Assembly: GCA_964351245.1 (NCBI GenBank)
Contig: CAYGNF010000027.1
Coordinates: 1-15,866, forward strand
DNA from: JANRKH01 sp964351245
GTDB lineage: Bacteria > Pseudomonadota > Alphaproteobacteria > Rickettsiales > Rickettsiaceae
Reading direction: 5' to 3'
Length of the DNA: 15,866 nucleotides
Each line of letters opens with the position of its first letter. Position 1 is the stretch's first letter. Under the pieces are notes generated by a model. That model saw nothing but the letters and a program-made list of their open reading frames with translations. It had not been told where the DNA came from and made no database searches. The translations under genes and the position numbers were made by a program. Below are positions 8,145 through 15,866 of the stretch, piece after piece.

Positions 8145-8352
8145 TAGATATTTATAGTATCATTGCTAAATAATAATGATTAATATTACGCTTTAATTTA
8201 ATTACACAAATAAAAACTGCGGATAATATTTTTTACTAAATAGATAAATCTTTTAATTTAGAGATTGATTAAGTATTTTCTTTGATCTAATATTGCAACT
8301 ATAGATTGTATAGTTTAACTTATAATATTAATAATTAATAATAGAGTATAAC
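8145..8352. other. AT-rich intergenic region
   Basis: These 208 bases separate the upstream gene from the three-gene rightward unit. No open frame of note is present. A 7-base inverted repeat (AATGATA at 8140-8146, TATCATT at 8158-8164) overlaps the upstream stop codon, but no T-run follows, so it is a poor terminator. The right end holds a palindrome and a TATAAT box that suit a promoter. Confidence 0.7.
8297..8326 (+). promoter_or_regulatory. Candidate promoter and palindromic operator for the 113-aa/498-aa/1724-aa unit
   Basis: A perfect TATAAT at 8321-8326 would start transcription near 8333, about 20 bases before the ATG at 8353. No good -35 is found at 17 bases. In its place is a perfect palindrome with 7-base arms, AACTATA (8297-8303) and TATAGTT (8309-8315), and a 5-base centre. 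That suits an activator or repressor site. The core CAACTATA also occurs in the divergent promoter at 6379-6386. Confidence 0.4.
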
Positions 8353-8694
8353 ATGTTTGATGAAGTAAAAACACTTTTTGCAGCACTAAGAGGACATCCA
8401 ATTCTGGATTTAACCGCTACTAATGAATTAGAGATACAGAGAGAGATCAATAATATTGCTACTGAGGCAGCTAATGATAGGGCATCTTTTAATGCTAAAA
8501 CAGACGAGCTCACGAATCTCAACACTGTAGCCTCAAGACTTGACCTAGAATCAAAAACCCTAGCTAAAGATATTGCTCACAATCAAGAAATTACTCAATC
8601 GCTAAATACATATTTAGAGGATTTTAAAGATAATCATCTGGAAGATTTTAACATTTTAGGAGCTTCAGATTCCACAGATTCAAATATAAATTAG
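8353..8694 (+). CDS. Small coiled-coil protein, 113 aa, function unknown
   Basis: It starts at ATG 8353 with a weak AGAG six bases upstream. The first 16 residues contain a short amphipathic helix then ALRGHP. Residues about 25-95 are a long charged helix with heptad-like Leu/Ile spacing, and the tail is acidic and Ser/Asp-rich (SDSTDSN). No signal peptide or membrane segment is visible. Its TAG stop is embedded in the AGGAGGT that serves the next gene nine bases on, so the two are in one operon and probably translationally coupled. The RGHP near the N-terminus recurs in the 498-aa protein (residues 18-21). The small coiled-coil protein could be a chaperone or partner of the larger one, or a truncated paralogue of its coiled-coil region; both are inference. 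Confidence 0.75.
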   Translation: MFDEVKTLFAALRGHPILDLTATNELEIQREINNIATEAANDRASFNAKTDELTNLNTVASRLDLESKTLAKDIAHNQEITQSLNTYLEDFKDNHLEDFNILGASDSTDSNIN

Positions 8695-8699
8695 GAGGT
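8693..8699 (+). promoter_or_regulatory. Strong ribosome binding site overlapping a stop codon
   Basis: AGGAGGT at 8693-8699 overlaps the TAG stop (8692-8694) of the 113-aa gene, and five bases separate the AGGAGG from the ATG at 8704. It is the only near-perfect Shine-Dalgarno in the window; all other starts have weak ones. It fixes the start of the 498-aa gene and suggests coupled or elevated translation. Confidence 0.85.
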
Positions 8700-8703
8700 A
8701 GTT

Positions 8704-10200
8704 ATGTTAAGAAATCATGTTCAAAATACAATTAATGAGATAGAAAACAGGTATCGGGGACATCCCTATGCTTTCAGAGCGCATGATGATGTGGAGGGAG
8801 GGATTACTCTGTACTCCAGAGTACACACTCTTCCTAATGCTGCAATAGATACTCCTAATCGTAATGTACTAGTTTCTGGTCCATTTTTTATTGCAGGTTC
8901 TATTAATAATCTTAATGTTACAACAGCGGATAATATTAGGAACAATAATATTGTCTCTGCAGGAATGGCAGTAAACACCGACCCAAAGACTCCTAAGCTT
9001 CATGCTCTAGTCGATACTGCATATAGACTTAGAGATAATTTCGCCAACCAGGTTGCAGAAAAAACCAGGTATAGTACTAGTGTCCTCGAAGACTTAGATA
9101 CTCAAATAACATCAAAGACTAGCGCAAATCAAGAGCTGCAAACTAGAATCAATAATCTGAATACTCAATTAGAGTCCAGCAAAATAGATAATTTCGTAGG
9201 CGCTCTTAATCCATCCCAAAAAGCTCACATTTTGAGCAAAATCTGGCACTCAGATAATCCTGATCATCAAAATTTAAAAAATATAGTCATGGAACAAGGG
9301 TTTGACGCAAATTACGTAGGTAATTCCGGCTCTACATCTCTTCTCAAAATTGCTTTAGATAATTCTGATGAAGCATTGCTTGAGCATTTAGTTGAAAATA
9401 ACCTAAATCTCCTTGGTAAATTTGATAATAATATAGTATTTGGCGCGATCCTGCAGCAGCAGAATTTATCATCTATACATGCTAAAATATTGATGAACGA
9501 AAACCTTGGCGATCTAGTGCAAAAATCTTTGTTCGGATTGGTAAAATTAGGTAAAACAGATGAGATTAACGCGGCTTTTGCTCTAAAGCCAGAACTTGCT
9601 TTGTCAAAGCAATATGGGCTTACACTACTTCAGTTTTCGTTAAAATTAGAGCAAGGTGCAATATCAGAATTTATCTACCAAGCAAAACCAGAATCAATAT
9701 ATCAAACTAATAATGCAGGACTTGATGCTGTAGAACTTGCCTTAAATACTAAAAATAATAACGCGCTGGACTGGATTAAAAATCATGGAGTAGATTTTAC
9801 AGCTCATCTCCAAACATCTATAGATGAACATAATGTAGATAAGATCAAGCTTATACTAGAAGTTAACAAGGATCTAGATTTAAGTTCTATGAAAGATAGT
9901 AATGGCAATACAATATTACATATAGCAGCGCAAGGAAATGATGTTGATCTTATTAACATATGTAATGAGAGATGTCCTGAGTTATTGACTCAAAAAAATA
10001 ACAATCAACAAACCCCTTGTGAGTTCGCTTCTAGTGAGGGTATTAGTGATTTTGATATTTTAAGTAAACTGATTATTGAAAATACTTCTGAGCATAACAT
10101 AACTCATGATGATGATAATGCGGCTGATGTTAATTCAATTACAGATGGGATGGGTTTACTGGGATTTAGTGCTCCGCAGGAAGACTATGGAAATTCTTGA
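8704..10200 (+). CDS. Coiled-coil and ankyrin-like protein, 498 aa
   Basis: The start is fixed by AGGAGGT. Residues 1-21 form a helix ending in RGHP, as in the 113-aa neighbour. Residues about 35-95 are Asn/Thr/Val-rich and probably beta-structured, with no family recognised. Residues 105-165 are coiled coil (LQTRINNLNTQLES). From about 195 to 460 come ankyrin-like units, mostly degenerate: DANYVGNSGSTSLLKIALDN near 199, YGLTLLQFSLKLEQGA near 303, and the clearest, SNGNTILHIAAQGNDVDLI, from 399, followed by NNNQQTPCEFAS. The TILHIAA core is classic ankyrin. The tail is acidic (HDDDNAADV). No signal peptide is visible. It sits between the 113-aa gene and the 1724-aa giant, 67 bases upstream of the latter, in a probable operon. 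Ankyrin proteins in intracellular bacteria are often host-directed effectors (established knowledge); whether this one is secreted is not shown. Confidence 0.88.
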   Translation: MLRNHVQNTINEIENRYRGHPYAFRAHDDVEGGITLYSRVHTLPNAAIDTPNRNVLVSGPFFIAGSINNLNVTTADNIRNNNIVSAGMAVNTDPKTPKLHALVDTAYRLRDNFANQVAEKTRYSTSVLEDLDTQITSKTSANQELQTRINNLNTQLESSKIDNFVGALNPSQKAHILSKIWHSDNPDHQNLKNIVMEQGFDANYVGNSGSTSLLKIALDNSDEALLEHLVENNLNLLGKFDNNIVFGAILQQQNLSSIHAKILMNENLGDLVQKSLFGLVKLGKTDEINAAFALKPELALSKQYGLTLLQFSLKLEQGAISEFIYQAKPESIYQTNNAGLDAVELALNTKNNNALDWIKNHGVDFTAHLQTSIDEHNVDKIKLILEVNKDLDLSSMKDSNGNTILHIAAQGNDVDLINICNERCPELLTQKNNNQQTPCEFASSEGISDFDILSKLIIENTSEHNITHDDDNAADVNSITDGMGLLGFSAPQEDYGNS

Positions 10201-10267
10201 TTTTTACCGCGATAATGTATCATAATCCTAGAGAAGAAGTATAAGAGCTAAGAGCAGGTATAATGTT
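10201..10267 (+). promoter_or_regulatory. Short spacer with the ribosome binding site of the 1724-aa gene
   Basis: Sixty-seven bases with a purine-rich stretch (GAGAAGAAG, then AAGAGCAGG). The AGG at 10256-10258 lies nine bases before the ATG at 10268 and is a moderate Shine-Dalgarno. No terminator or convincing promoter is seen, so the giant gene is probably read with the two genes upstream. Confidence 0.5.
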
Positions 10268-13200
10268 ATGTATGATGAATATTTTACCGCTTCAGATGCT
10301 TGTACATTAAATCTGGATTCATTTTCTGATTCTGATATTATTATCAATAATTCTGAGAGTGATCCAGCTTCTACAATATATCTTCATTTGCAGTGTAATC
10401 GAAATCTTATCGCCTCAGAATCCTCGTCTATCTACTGGTCTGGCGACTTAAATCTTAAGGGACCAGCATCTAATCTAGTGATAATAGTCAATCAAGATAT
10501 TGAGATAAATGGTAATAATTTTCACAATGTGAACAAGGTTGTAGTTTGTGGGCCAGAATTATTAAATCACAATAATAAACTAGATGATCCCTTAAAACTT
10601 TATCAGGTATCTTTTATTTCTTGTGCGATTAATCATTTATACTTATTAAATCATCATTTTAAGCTCACACAAACAAATATTGAAAATGAATTAGTAGGAA
10701 TCTTTGCTAATAATACTACTAATATAGGATCTTTGGAGATAAGGGGAGGAATAAATACGCCTTGCCTTATAGGCAGCATGATTCTACCAGAAGATCATAA
10801 GCCTGCAACACTTCTTCTAAATAACGTAAAAATCAAACAAGCTTTTAACATACCGGAGATTGAATCTCTTTCGGTGGTAAAATTTGATGCAGAATTTACA
10901 TCAAATATTCTCAGTATTAAATGCAATGAATTAGTAAATTTTGCAGACTTTCAAAACTCAGATATTTTACACTTTAGTATAATTGGCGATAGGATTAGTT
11001 TCAGTCCATTTAAATTGCCCAGAGGTAAAATCTACATTGCCCCTCAATCCTTTATCAGCATCAAGTATGATAGTATGGGAGATTTCGAAGGAATAGGGCT
11101 TGTAATGGATTTAAGGGGTATATTAGAGGAAGAAAATAGAGTCATAAAATTTCCAAAAACAAATATTAAATTTGACTCGGTTGTAATTATCAATGCCAGC
11201 CTTATAGAGTCGTGCGGATCTGTTGTATCTAAGTCCATCGAGATAAAAAATTGTCCAAAAGTATATTTTGATAATATTAATTCTCATATTTTAAAATACA
11301 GCACTGATATAGATGGTGAAATTATTTTTGGTTTTGCTACAGCATCTTCTTCTACTGATATTGAGACAATAGTGTTAAAAGGCAAAATAAACATAAATTT
11401 TGCAGGTAAAACAAAAATGAGGGACGGATTATACTCATTTGGCCAATCGAATGTATTTATTAATAACACATTCACCGCAGAAAAAATGATGCTAAATATA
11501 GATACACCTCCCCCTCCTTCTAGCAATAGAAATTCCTCAGAGTGGGATCTTATGTACAACCGAAATGAGACATACGGTATAGCAATATATAATAATAACG
11601 GATCATCAGAGCAAGTGGTGTATATCAAGAATTTATGCGGACAATTTACAAAATTTATAATAAATAGCAGAGCCCAGATAGATGAAGCAATATGGGTGCC
11701 GGCATCCACGGAAAATAATTATTTTCATGTAGATCCTTCTTGTATAAGTTTTTTTAAAATTTTTATGGCTAGTTTTTATGGAGACTTAATGATGTATCCT
11801 AATCAGGGAGATATAATCTTCACATACCAAACTTCTCGTTCAATTGCTACCGGGTTTGCCTCAACTAGATTTATCAATATAAAAAAAGGATATAGCCTCA
11901 ATTATCAAGAAGATGGATCATATGTACAAAAACTATATACATATAATTCATTAATGCAGGATTATCAATCCTTGAGATCTGAAGATTTATTTGGAGCAGA
12001 CTCGCTGCAAAAACCTGATAATACCGAAGTTGTTATATATAAAAACTTTTTTAACTCAGAAAATCTAGCTAATGAATTACTCGCTGAGTTTATCGATACT
12101 TCCATAAGTAAGCCCAGCAATGGCCCAAATATCAAAATTGTAGTTGCAACATCAGCTAATTCTGACTTAACTGAGTCAGATACTCTACAAAGTCACAACT
12201 ATCTGAATCAATTATACTTATATCTCGATCTAGCAAAAAAATTATATATATATCAATATCCTCACTTGATATTTTTTTCTAATGTGCAAGATAATCAATA
12301 TATTGCCGGGATAAAAATTAGTAACTTAGAAAATGATGAATTTTACATCATTGGCCTAATTGCTATGGGGGTCAAACCTACTTCCTTAAGCTCTCTTGAT
12401 GCTGAGATCTGTAATGGATCTAAAGAAGATTTACAAAACAGCATATTTGCCGCACAAAATAGAACATTAATTATAGATCAAAATACTGGATTAATTATTA
12501 GCAAAAATCTTGACCCTCAAAATGACGAAGTAATAATATTAAAAAAACAAGGCTCTGGGTTCAACCAAAAAATATCTATAGAGACTATTTCTCTCTCCAT
12601 TTATAATATGATTGTCTGTAGCACAAAATTTTCGCAATCAAAAATTCATACTATATCAGAAAAACTATTTGCAGGCTTTATCGATTTTGAAGATAAGGAG
12701 ATAGAAAGAAATTGCCTTGCTCTTACAAGGCTTCTGATTGATAATATGAGTATAGAGTCGGTATTTCTACCTTCAAATATCGGTATTTTTCATATTAATT
12801 TATTGAATTTTAGAATATTAAGTAAATGGATTATGTCTGACATAGATATTGGATTAGCATATTTGATTAATCAAGATATTGTGCGCGATAAATTTGAACT
12901 ACTTTTATTTTCTAATGCAATTAATATCTATAGCAATAATGAGTCTATAGAATTTTATAATTTTCATGATAATCAAAATTCACCTCATCAACAACACTCA
13001 AATTTTTACTCAAAAGTGAAGCATGTTCTTTTTAGTAAAAACAATAATAAAATACTATTATGCATAGAATCTTCGCAAGAACAAATTAATAATCGCGGTA
13101 TAATTAATCATAATTATATATATTTAATCAATGAGGACTTGATATTAAACCCTTCTGGCAATAATTTATTACTACGCGAGAGTCTTACCCTTGTATCTTC

Positions 13201-15442
13201 TAATGGGGTATATAAACTACCTATAAAATTATTCAATAAATTTCTTGAGCTTGAATCTTATTATTCAAACCTTGATAAAGCCAGCATAATCAATATGCTC
13301 ATCAGTCGTTTTAAAGATGGTCAGATTAATATACCACAATCTCAAATGATAGAAGGGTTCATCGCATTATCTATAATCTCGGGTATAGATCAGATATCAC
13401 AAATAAAATCAGAGCTAAATAAAATTTACTCGAGCATCTCAGAAGATATGTCAAATGTAATTGGCAGCTATATATTATCATCAAAGGTGAATCAAATCAC
13501 AGAAGAGCCTATAGTGCATGCAAAAATATTACACATCACACCCGAGAGAGAATATTTGCCCCGTCTAAGTTCTACATACACTTTGCTGATTAATGCAACA
13601 ACAACTAATAATTTGTCTGACTTTATAAGAGAATTTAATCCAGTAGATTTTGATAGTCAAAATCCTAACAACATAGTTATCAATCCCAGTTTATGCATCA
13701 AGATATATGGTGCAGGCAATGCAATAACTATATACACAAAAGACAATAATTTGGCTATTAATACCGCTCCTGCAATCCAGACTTTAATTAGCAATACATC
13801 TTTATTTCCATTTTTAATTTACTATTTTAATGGATTTTTTTACGCCTCTACAGAAACTGGACTTGAAATCATTCCTGGAGCCGAGCATAAGAAAAAAATA
13901 TATCTATATATACCAGATAACTATAAGTTATTGCATGTACCATCCTCAGATAAAAATTTAATCATTATCAGTGCAAGTAATACACAAATAGAGTTTAATC
14001 TTAATGATGGTAGTAATGCAATTTCCAGTATTATACCTAGTATAATTCCTGACTCTTTGGACAAAAATTTTATAATTCTTACAAAACAAGATACTTTGAA
14101 ACAAATTAGTCAGCTACATCAAGAGACACAAGAATCAGAAATGCTTATTATCAAGCCTTTCCAATTGCTCAAAAGAGCTAATAATGAAAATTCAAAAGAG
14201 GTAAAACAACAAGAATTTGAAGACTTTATACACTTAATAATTAATGATAGATCTAAAATTAATTACCAATATCTTACTGATGTTATAGAAGCAATATTAG
14301 AACTAGGAACCTCTATAAAATTCTCATTAAAAGGTGATCTGAAGTATAAGATTATAGACGCATGCAGAGCTTTAGCTTACGCAGATGAAAATAAGGGTTT
14401 TATGATTAAAAGAGGGAGTACAATAAATAGACATCCTGCACAAATCTCTGTTCATAGCTCAGAAATCATCATTCCCGAGTTATATGCAAATAATTCTCAA
14501 GATTTAAATACTACAAATAATGCAACAATTCAAAATTATGACAAATTCGAATTAAGCATAAAAAATATTCATGGCAAATTAGATATAGACTCAACTGGTG
14601 ATTTAAAAATCGCTATAAATAGTAATACAAAGAATCTAGATATTAATTTTACAATTCAAGCATTGAAAAGCCATCGTGCTGAGGGCTTTGATATCATCAA
14701 TGATCAAATCGTAGCAAAATTTATCTCACAAACAATTACAGCCAACACTCCTTGTGGTACATTTGTTAACAAACAAGAAATTACAAATTCTATAGGCAAT
14801 GAATTATATAATCTTATACTATCAGAAAATTTCAATTTATTTGCTAAATTAATTTTGACCTCTATTCAAAAGCCCACAATCAATAATATGATGATTAGCT
14901 ATGCTCATAAATTAATAAGAGTACTTTTAGAAATAGGCATAGAACCAATTATAAAAAATTTACTAGAAGAAGAGTCGGATTTTGCAATAAATAAGGATCC
15001 GCAAGAAATATTATATAACATTATTTTATCTAAATATTTTCAGGATTCGCTAAATTCTCAAGAAAATATAGGCTCTATTTTTGCAAGTATGAATAACACG
15101 CTTAAAGATTCTATAATAGATACATTAAAGCTCAATGATCCAAATATAGCTAAAGTTATTAAAGATTCAAGTAAGCCTGATGATATAAACTCTATATACA
15201 AAATGGCATATAAAGCTATACTAAGAGACTCTCTATCGGATACAAAATTATCTAAACTTCTTGACTTAATCTGCAACAATGATACTCGGATAGATAGTCT
15301 ACAGCACTTTGTTGATTGGTTTAGGAGTATTATTGCCAGTAATAAAAAGAGTGAAATTTTCGCACCGAGAATGCAGAATCCAGAAATACTAAAATTTTTA
15401 GCTAAGATGGAATTGCTATATGATCAGACTAATGCAATTTAG
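10268..15442 (+). CDS. Giant orphan protein, 1724 aa, beta-rich body with helical C-terminus
   Basis: I recognise no family. Residues 1-410 alternate short hydrophobic beta strands with Asn/Ser/Asp turns (NLVIIVNQDIEING; SVVSKSIEIKNCPKVYFDNI), a pattern compatible with a parallel beta-helix or solenoid. A Pro run (PPPP, 414-417) ends that region. Residues 420-1290 are a mixed, mostly beta, Asn-rich region with several Tyr/Ile-rich strands (KLYIYQYPHLIFF; KKIYLYIPDNYKLL). Residues about 1305-1400 are helical, 1427-1465 beta again (HGKLDIDSTGDLKIAI), and 1505-1724 helical. A 12-base in-frame duplication encodes SIIPSIIP near residues 1254-1261. No signal peptide, membrane span, Walker motif or protease triad is evident. 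Asn, Ile and Ser are very frequent, in line with the AT-rich genome. It lies 67 bases after the 498-aa gene, so it is probably cotranscribed. Candidates are a secreted toxin/effector or a structural surface protein; the evidence decides neither. Confidence 0.92.
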   Translation: MYDEYFTASDACTLNLDSFSDSDIIINNSESDPASTIYLHLQCNRNLIASESSSIYWSGDLNLKGPASNLVIIVNQDIEINGNNFHNVNKVVVCGPELLNHNNKLDDPLKLYQVSFISCAINHLYLLNHHFKLTQTNIENELVGIFANNTTNIGSLEIRGGINTPCLIGSMILPEDHKPATLLLNNVKIKQAFNIPEIESLSVVKFDAEFTSNILSIKCNELVNFADFQNSDILHFSIIGDRISFSPFKLPRGKIYIAPQSFISIKYDSMGDFEGIGLVMDLRGILEEENRVIKFPKTNIKFDSVVIINASLIESCGSVVSKSIEIKNCPKVYFDNINSHILKYSTDIDGEIIFGFATASSSTDIETIVLKGKININFAGKTKMRDGLYSFGQSNVFINNTFTAEKMMLNIDTPPPPSSNRNSSEWDLMYNRNETYGIAIYNNNGSSEQVVYIKNLCGQFTKFIINSRAQIDEAIWVPASTENNYFHVDPSCISFFKIFMASFYGDLMMYPNQGDIIFTYQTSRSIATGFASTRFINIKKGYSLNYQEDGSYVQKLYTYNSLMQDYQSLRSEDLFGADSLQKPDNTEVVIYKNFFNSENLANELLAEFIDTSISKPSNGPNIKIVVATSANSDLTESDTLQSHNYLNQLYLYLDLAKKLYIYQYPHLIFFSNVQDNQYIAGIKISNLENDEFYIIGLIAMGVKPTSLSSLDAEICNGSKEDLQNSIFAAQNRTLIIDQNTGLIISKNLDPQNDEVIILKKQGSGFNQKISIETISLSIYNMIVCSTKFSQSKIHTISEKLFAGFIDFEDKEIERNCLALTRLLIDNMSIESVFLPSNIGIFHINLLNFRILSKWIMSDIDIGLAYLINQDIVRDKFELLLFSNAINIYSNNESIEFYNFHDNQNSPHQQHSNFYSKVKHVLFSKNNNKILLCIESSQEQINNRGIINHNYIYLINEDLILNPSGNNLLLRESLTLVSSNGVYKLPIKLFNKFLELESYYSNLDKASIINMLISRFKDGQINIPQSQMIEGFIALSIISGIDQISQIKSELNKIYSSISEDMSNVIGSYILSSKVNQITEEPIVHAKILHITPEREYLPRLSSTYTLLINATTTNNLSDFIREFNPVDFDSQNPNNIVINPSLCIKIYGAGNAITIYTKDNNLAINTAPAIQTLISNTSLFPFLIYYFNGFFYASTETGLEIIPGAEHKKKIYLYIPDNYKLLHVPSSDKNLIIISASNTQIEFNLNDGSNAISSIIPSIIPDSLDKNFIILTKQDTLKQISQLHQETQESEMLIIKPFQLLKRANNENSKEVKQQEFEDFIHLIINDRSKINYQYLTDVIEAILELGTSIKFSLKGDLKYKIIDACRALAYADENKGFMIKRGSTINRHPAQISVHSSEIIIPELYANNSQDLNTTNNATIQNYDKFELSIKNIHGKLDIDSTGDLKIAINSNTKNLDINFTIQALKSHRAEGFDIINDQIVAKFISQTITANTPCGTFVNKQEITNSIGNELYNLILSENFNLFAKLILTSIQKPTINNMMISYAHKLIRVLLEIGIEPIIKNLLEEESDFAINKDPQEILYNIILSKYFQDSLNSQENIGSIFASMNNTLKDSIIDTLKLNDPNIAKVIKDSSKPDDINSIYKMAYKAILRDSLSDTKLSKLLDLICNNDTRIDSLQHFVDWFRSIIASNKKSEIFAPRMQNPEILKFLAKMELLYDQTNAI

Positions 15443-15445
15443 TGT

Positions 15446-15527
15446 AATTTGGGCCACTTTCGTAAGATAAAAAACATTTAAGAAGAAGTGGAGGCAAATG
15501 GCCTTTACCTTCACACTGGTCCAAATT
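15446..15527. repeat. Imperfect inverted repeat just after the giant gene
   Basis: AATTTGGGCCACT (15446-15458) pairs with CACTGGTCCAAATT (15514-15527) with about two mismatches. Between the arms a second imperfect hairpin can form: AGTGGAGGCAAA with TTTACCTTCACACT. The structure starts four bases after the stop codon and may end transcription, although no T-run follows. Such repeats also occur at insertion-sequence ends, but no partner end is identified. Confidence 0.45.
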
Positions 15528-15663
15528 CTACAACTACTTTCAGATCAAAGCGCATAAAATTTATCATATCCTCTATTAGCAGATCAATTATCTTATGAGG
15601 CCCTCGTATAAATTGATGGTAGATCTTTTGTAGCAATAAACTAAGGCCTAAGTCACTGGCCCA
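15511..15663 (-). pseudogene. Degenerate minus-strand coding remnant, about 50 codons, no start
   Basis: Reading leftward from an in-frame stop at 15664-15666 there are about 50 open codons ending in TGA at 15513-15511. The sequence looks protein-like (DLGLSLLLQKIYHQF, then EDMINFMRFDLKVVVEFGPV) but has no start codon at its head and no recognised family. It may be the tail of a decayed gene or transposase; chance is possible at this length. Confidence 0.3.
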
Positions 15664-15679
15664 TTAAAGCTTTTTTTAA

Positions 15680-15847
15680 TCAAACTGCCGCAGTTAATTT
15701 GACATACCCCTTTTTTGTTGACATTGACACCACATTGCCGGAATCACACGTTCCGGCCATCTCTGGGCCTATTAACCCAAAACCCTTAACTTGACGCGTA
15801 TGGTTATAGGAACTGAAGTGCCCCCATTGGGTAGACCAAAAATCTCT
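15680..15847 (-). pseudogene. Second degenerate minus-strand open stretch, about 55 codons
   Basis: An open stretch in a different frame lies 16 bases upstream (in its own direction) of the previous remnant. It reads through GFGLIGPEMAGTCDSGNVVS and STKKGYVKLTAAV before TGA. If both stretches are real, a frameshift separates them. It is more GC-rich than the rest of the window, suggesting separate origin. No family is recognised. Confidence 0.2.
15737..15757. repeat. Perfect 7-base GC-rich hairpin
   Basis: GCCGGAA (15737-15743) and TTCCGGC (15751-15757) are exact reverse complements around a 7-base loop. It is the most GC-rich structure in an AT-rich window. No T-run follows on either strand, so it is not a standard terminator. 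It could be part of a mobile-element end or a structured RNA. Confidence 0.5.
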
Positions 15848-15866
15848 TTAAAAGAGAGAGAATTTT

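Noticed and set aside
8140..8164. Inverted repeat AATGATA/TATCATT as a terminator
   Set aside because: The stem is only seven AT-rich pairs and no T-run follows; at best a weak structure.
11044..11709. Minus-strand open frames at 11044-11238 and 11284-11709
   Set aside because: They are antisense to the uninterrupted 1724-aa frame. The longer, 141 codons, has no start signal or recognisable domain.
14027..14050. Two 12-base units encoding SIIPSIIP
   Set aside because: Kept only as a note in the giant gene; two short copies are not significant structure in AT-rich coding sequence.
15838..15866. CTCTTT-A-AAAGAG palindrome near the right edge, ending in AATTTT, as a terminator
   Set aside because: The arms leave a one-base centre, too tight for a hairpin, and the window ends before any T-run can be judged.

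Overview
The window is AT-rich and densely coded. It carries very large proteins, coiled-coil proteins and ankyrin-like proteins, with no housekeeping genes, tRNA, rRNA or CRISPR. This composition and protein repertoire resemble accessory regions of host-associated intracellular bacteria such as Rickettsiales and related amoeba or arthropod symbionts. That assignment is inference; no marker gene fixes the taxon. A run of ten N at 6897-6906 shows that two contigs were joined.

Layout. Positions 1-5238 (minus strand) hold at least 1746 codons of a giant protein that runs off the left edge. Its middle is a divergent but apparently complete SecA-type motor: GEGKT, a YGxxxxFxxDYLR-like segment, DEVD, GMSGT, AGRGTDI and QxxGRxxRxG, in SecA order and spacing. 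Near its C-terminal visible end is a segment resembling the latrotoxin/rickettsial toxin C-terminal region (inference). Upstream of it in the same probable operon is a 349-aa coiled-coil plus ankyrin-like protein (5280-6329). A divergent promoter region at 6351-6422 is built on a near-perfect inverted repeat, so the two opposing promoters interlock and mirror each other.

On the plus strand, 6431-6886 encodes a 151-aa coiled-coil protein that stops just before the assembly gap. The frame from 6909 to 8144 continues coiled coil and then degenerate repeats, and its start is lost in the gap. The two may be halves of one gene. After a 208-base AT-rich intergenic region comes a probable three-gene operon: a 113-aa coiled-coil protein (8353-8694); a 498-aa coiled-coil plus ankyrin-like protein (8704-10200), whose strong ribosome binding site overlaps the previous stop codon; and a 1724-aa orphan giant (10268-15442) with a beta-rich body and helical C-terminus. 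The last 424 bases hold an inverted repeat and degenerate minus-strand open frames with a different look, possibly the remnant of a mobile element or decayed gene.

Working idea (inference): a divergently transcribed accessory locus that pairs a SecA-derived ATPase giant and several coiled-coil/ankyrin proteins with a giant orphan protein. Possible roles are an effector or toxin set, or a dedicated export module. Nothing here proves secretion or the substrate.
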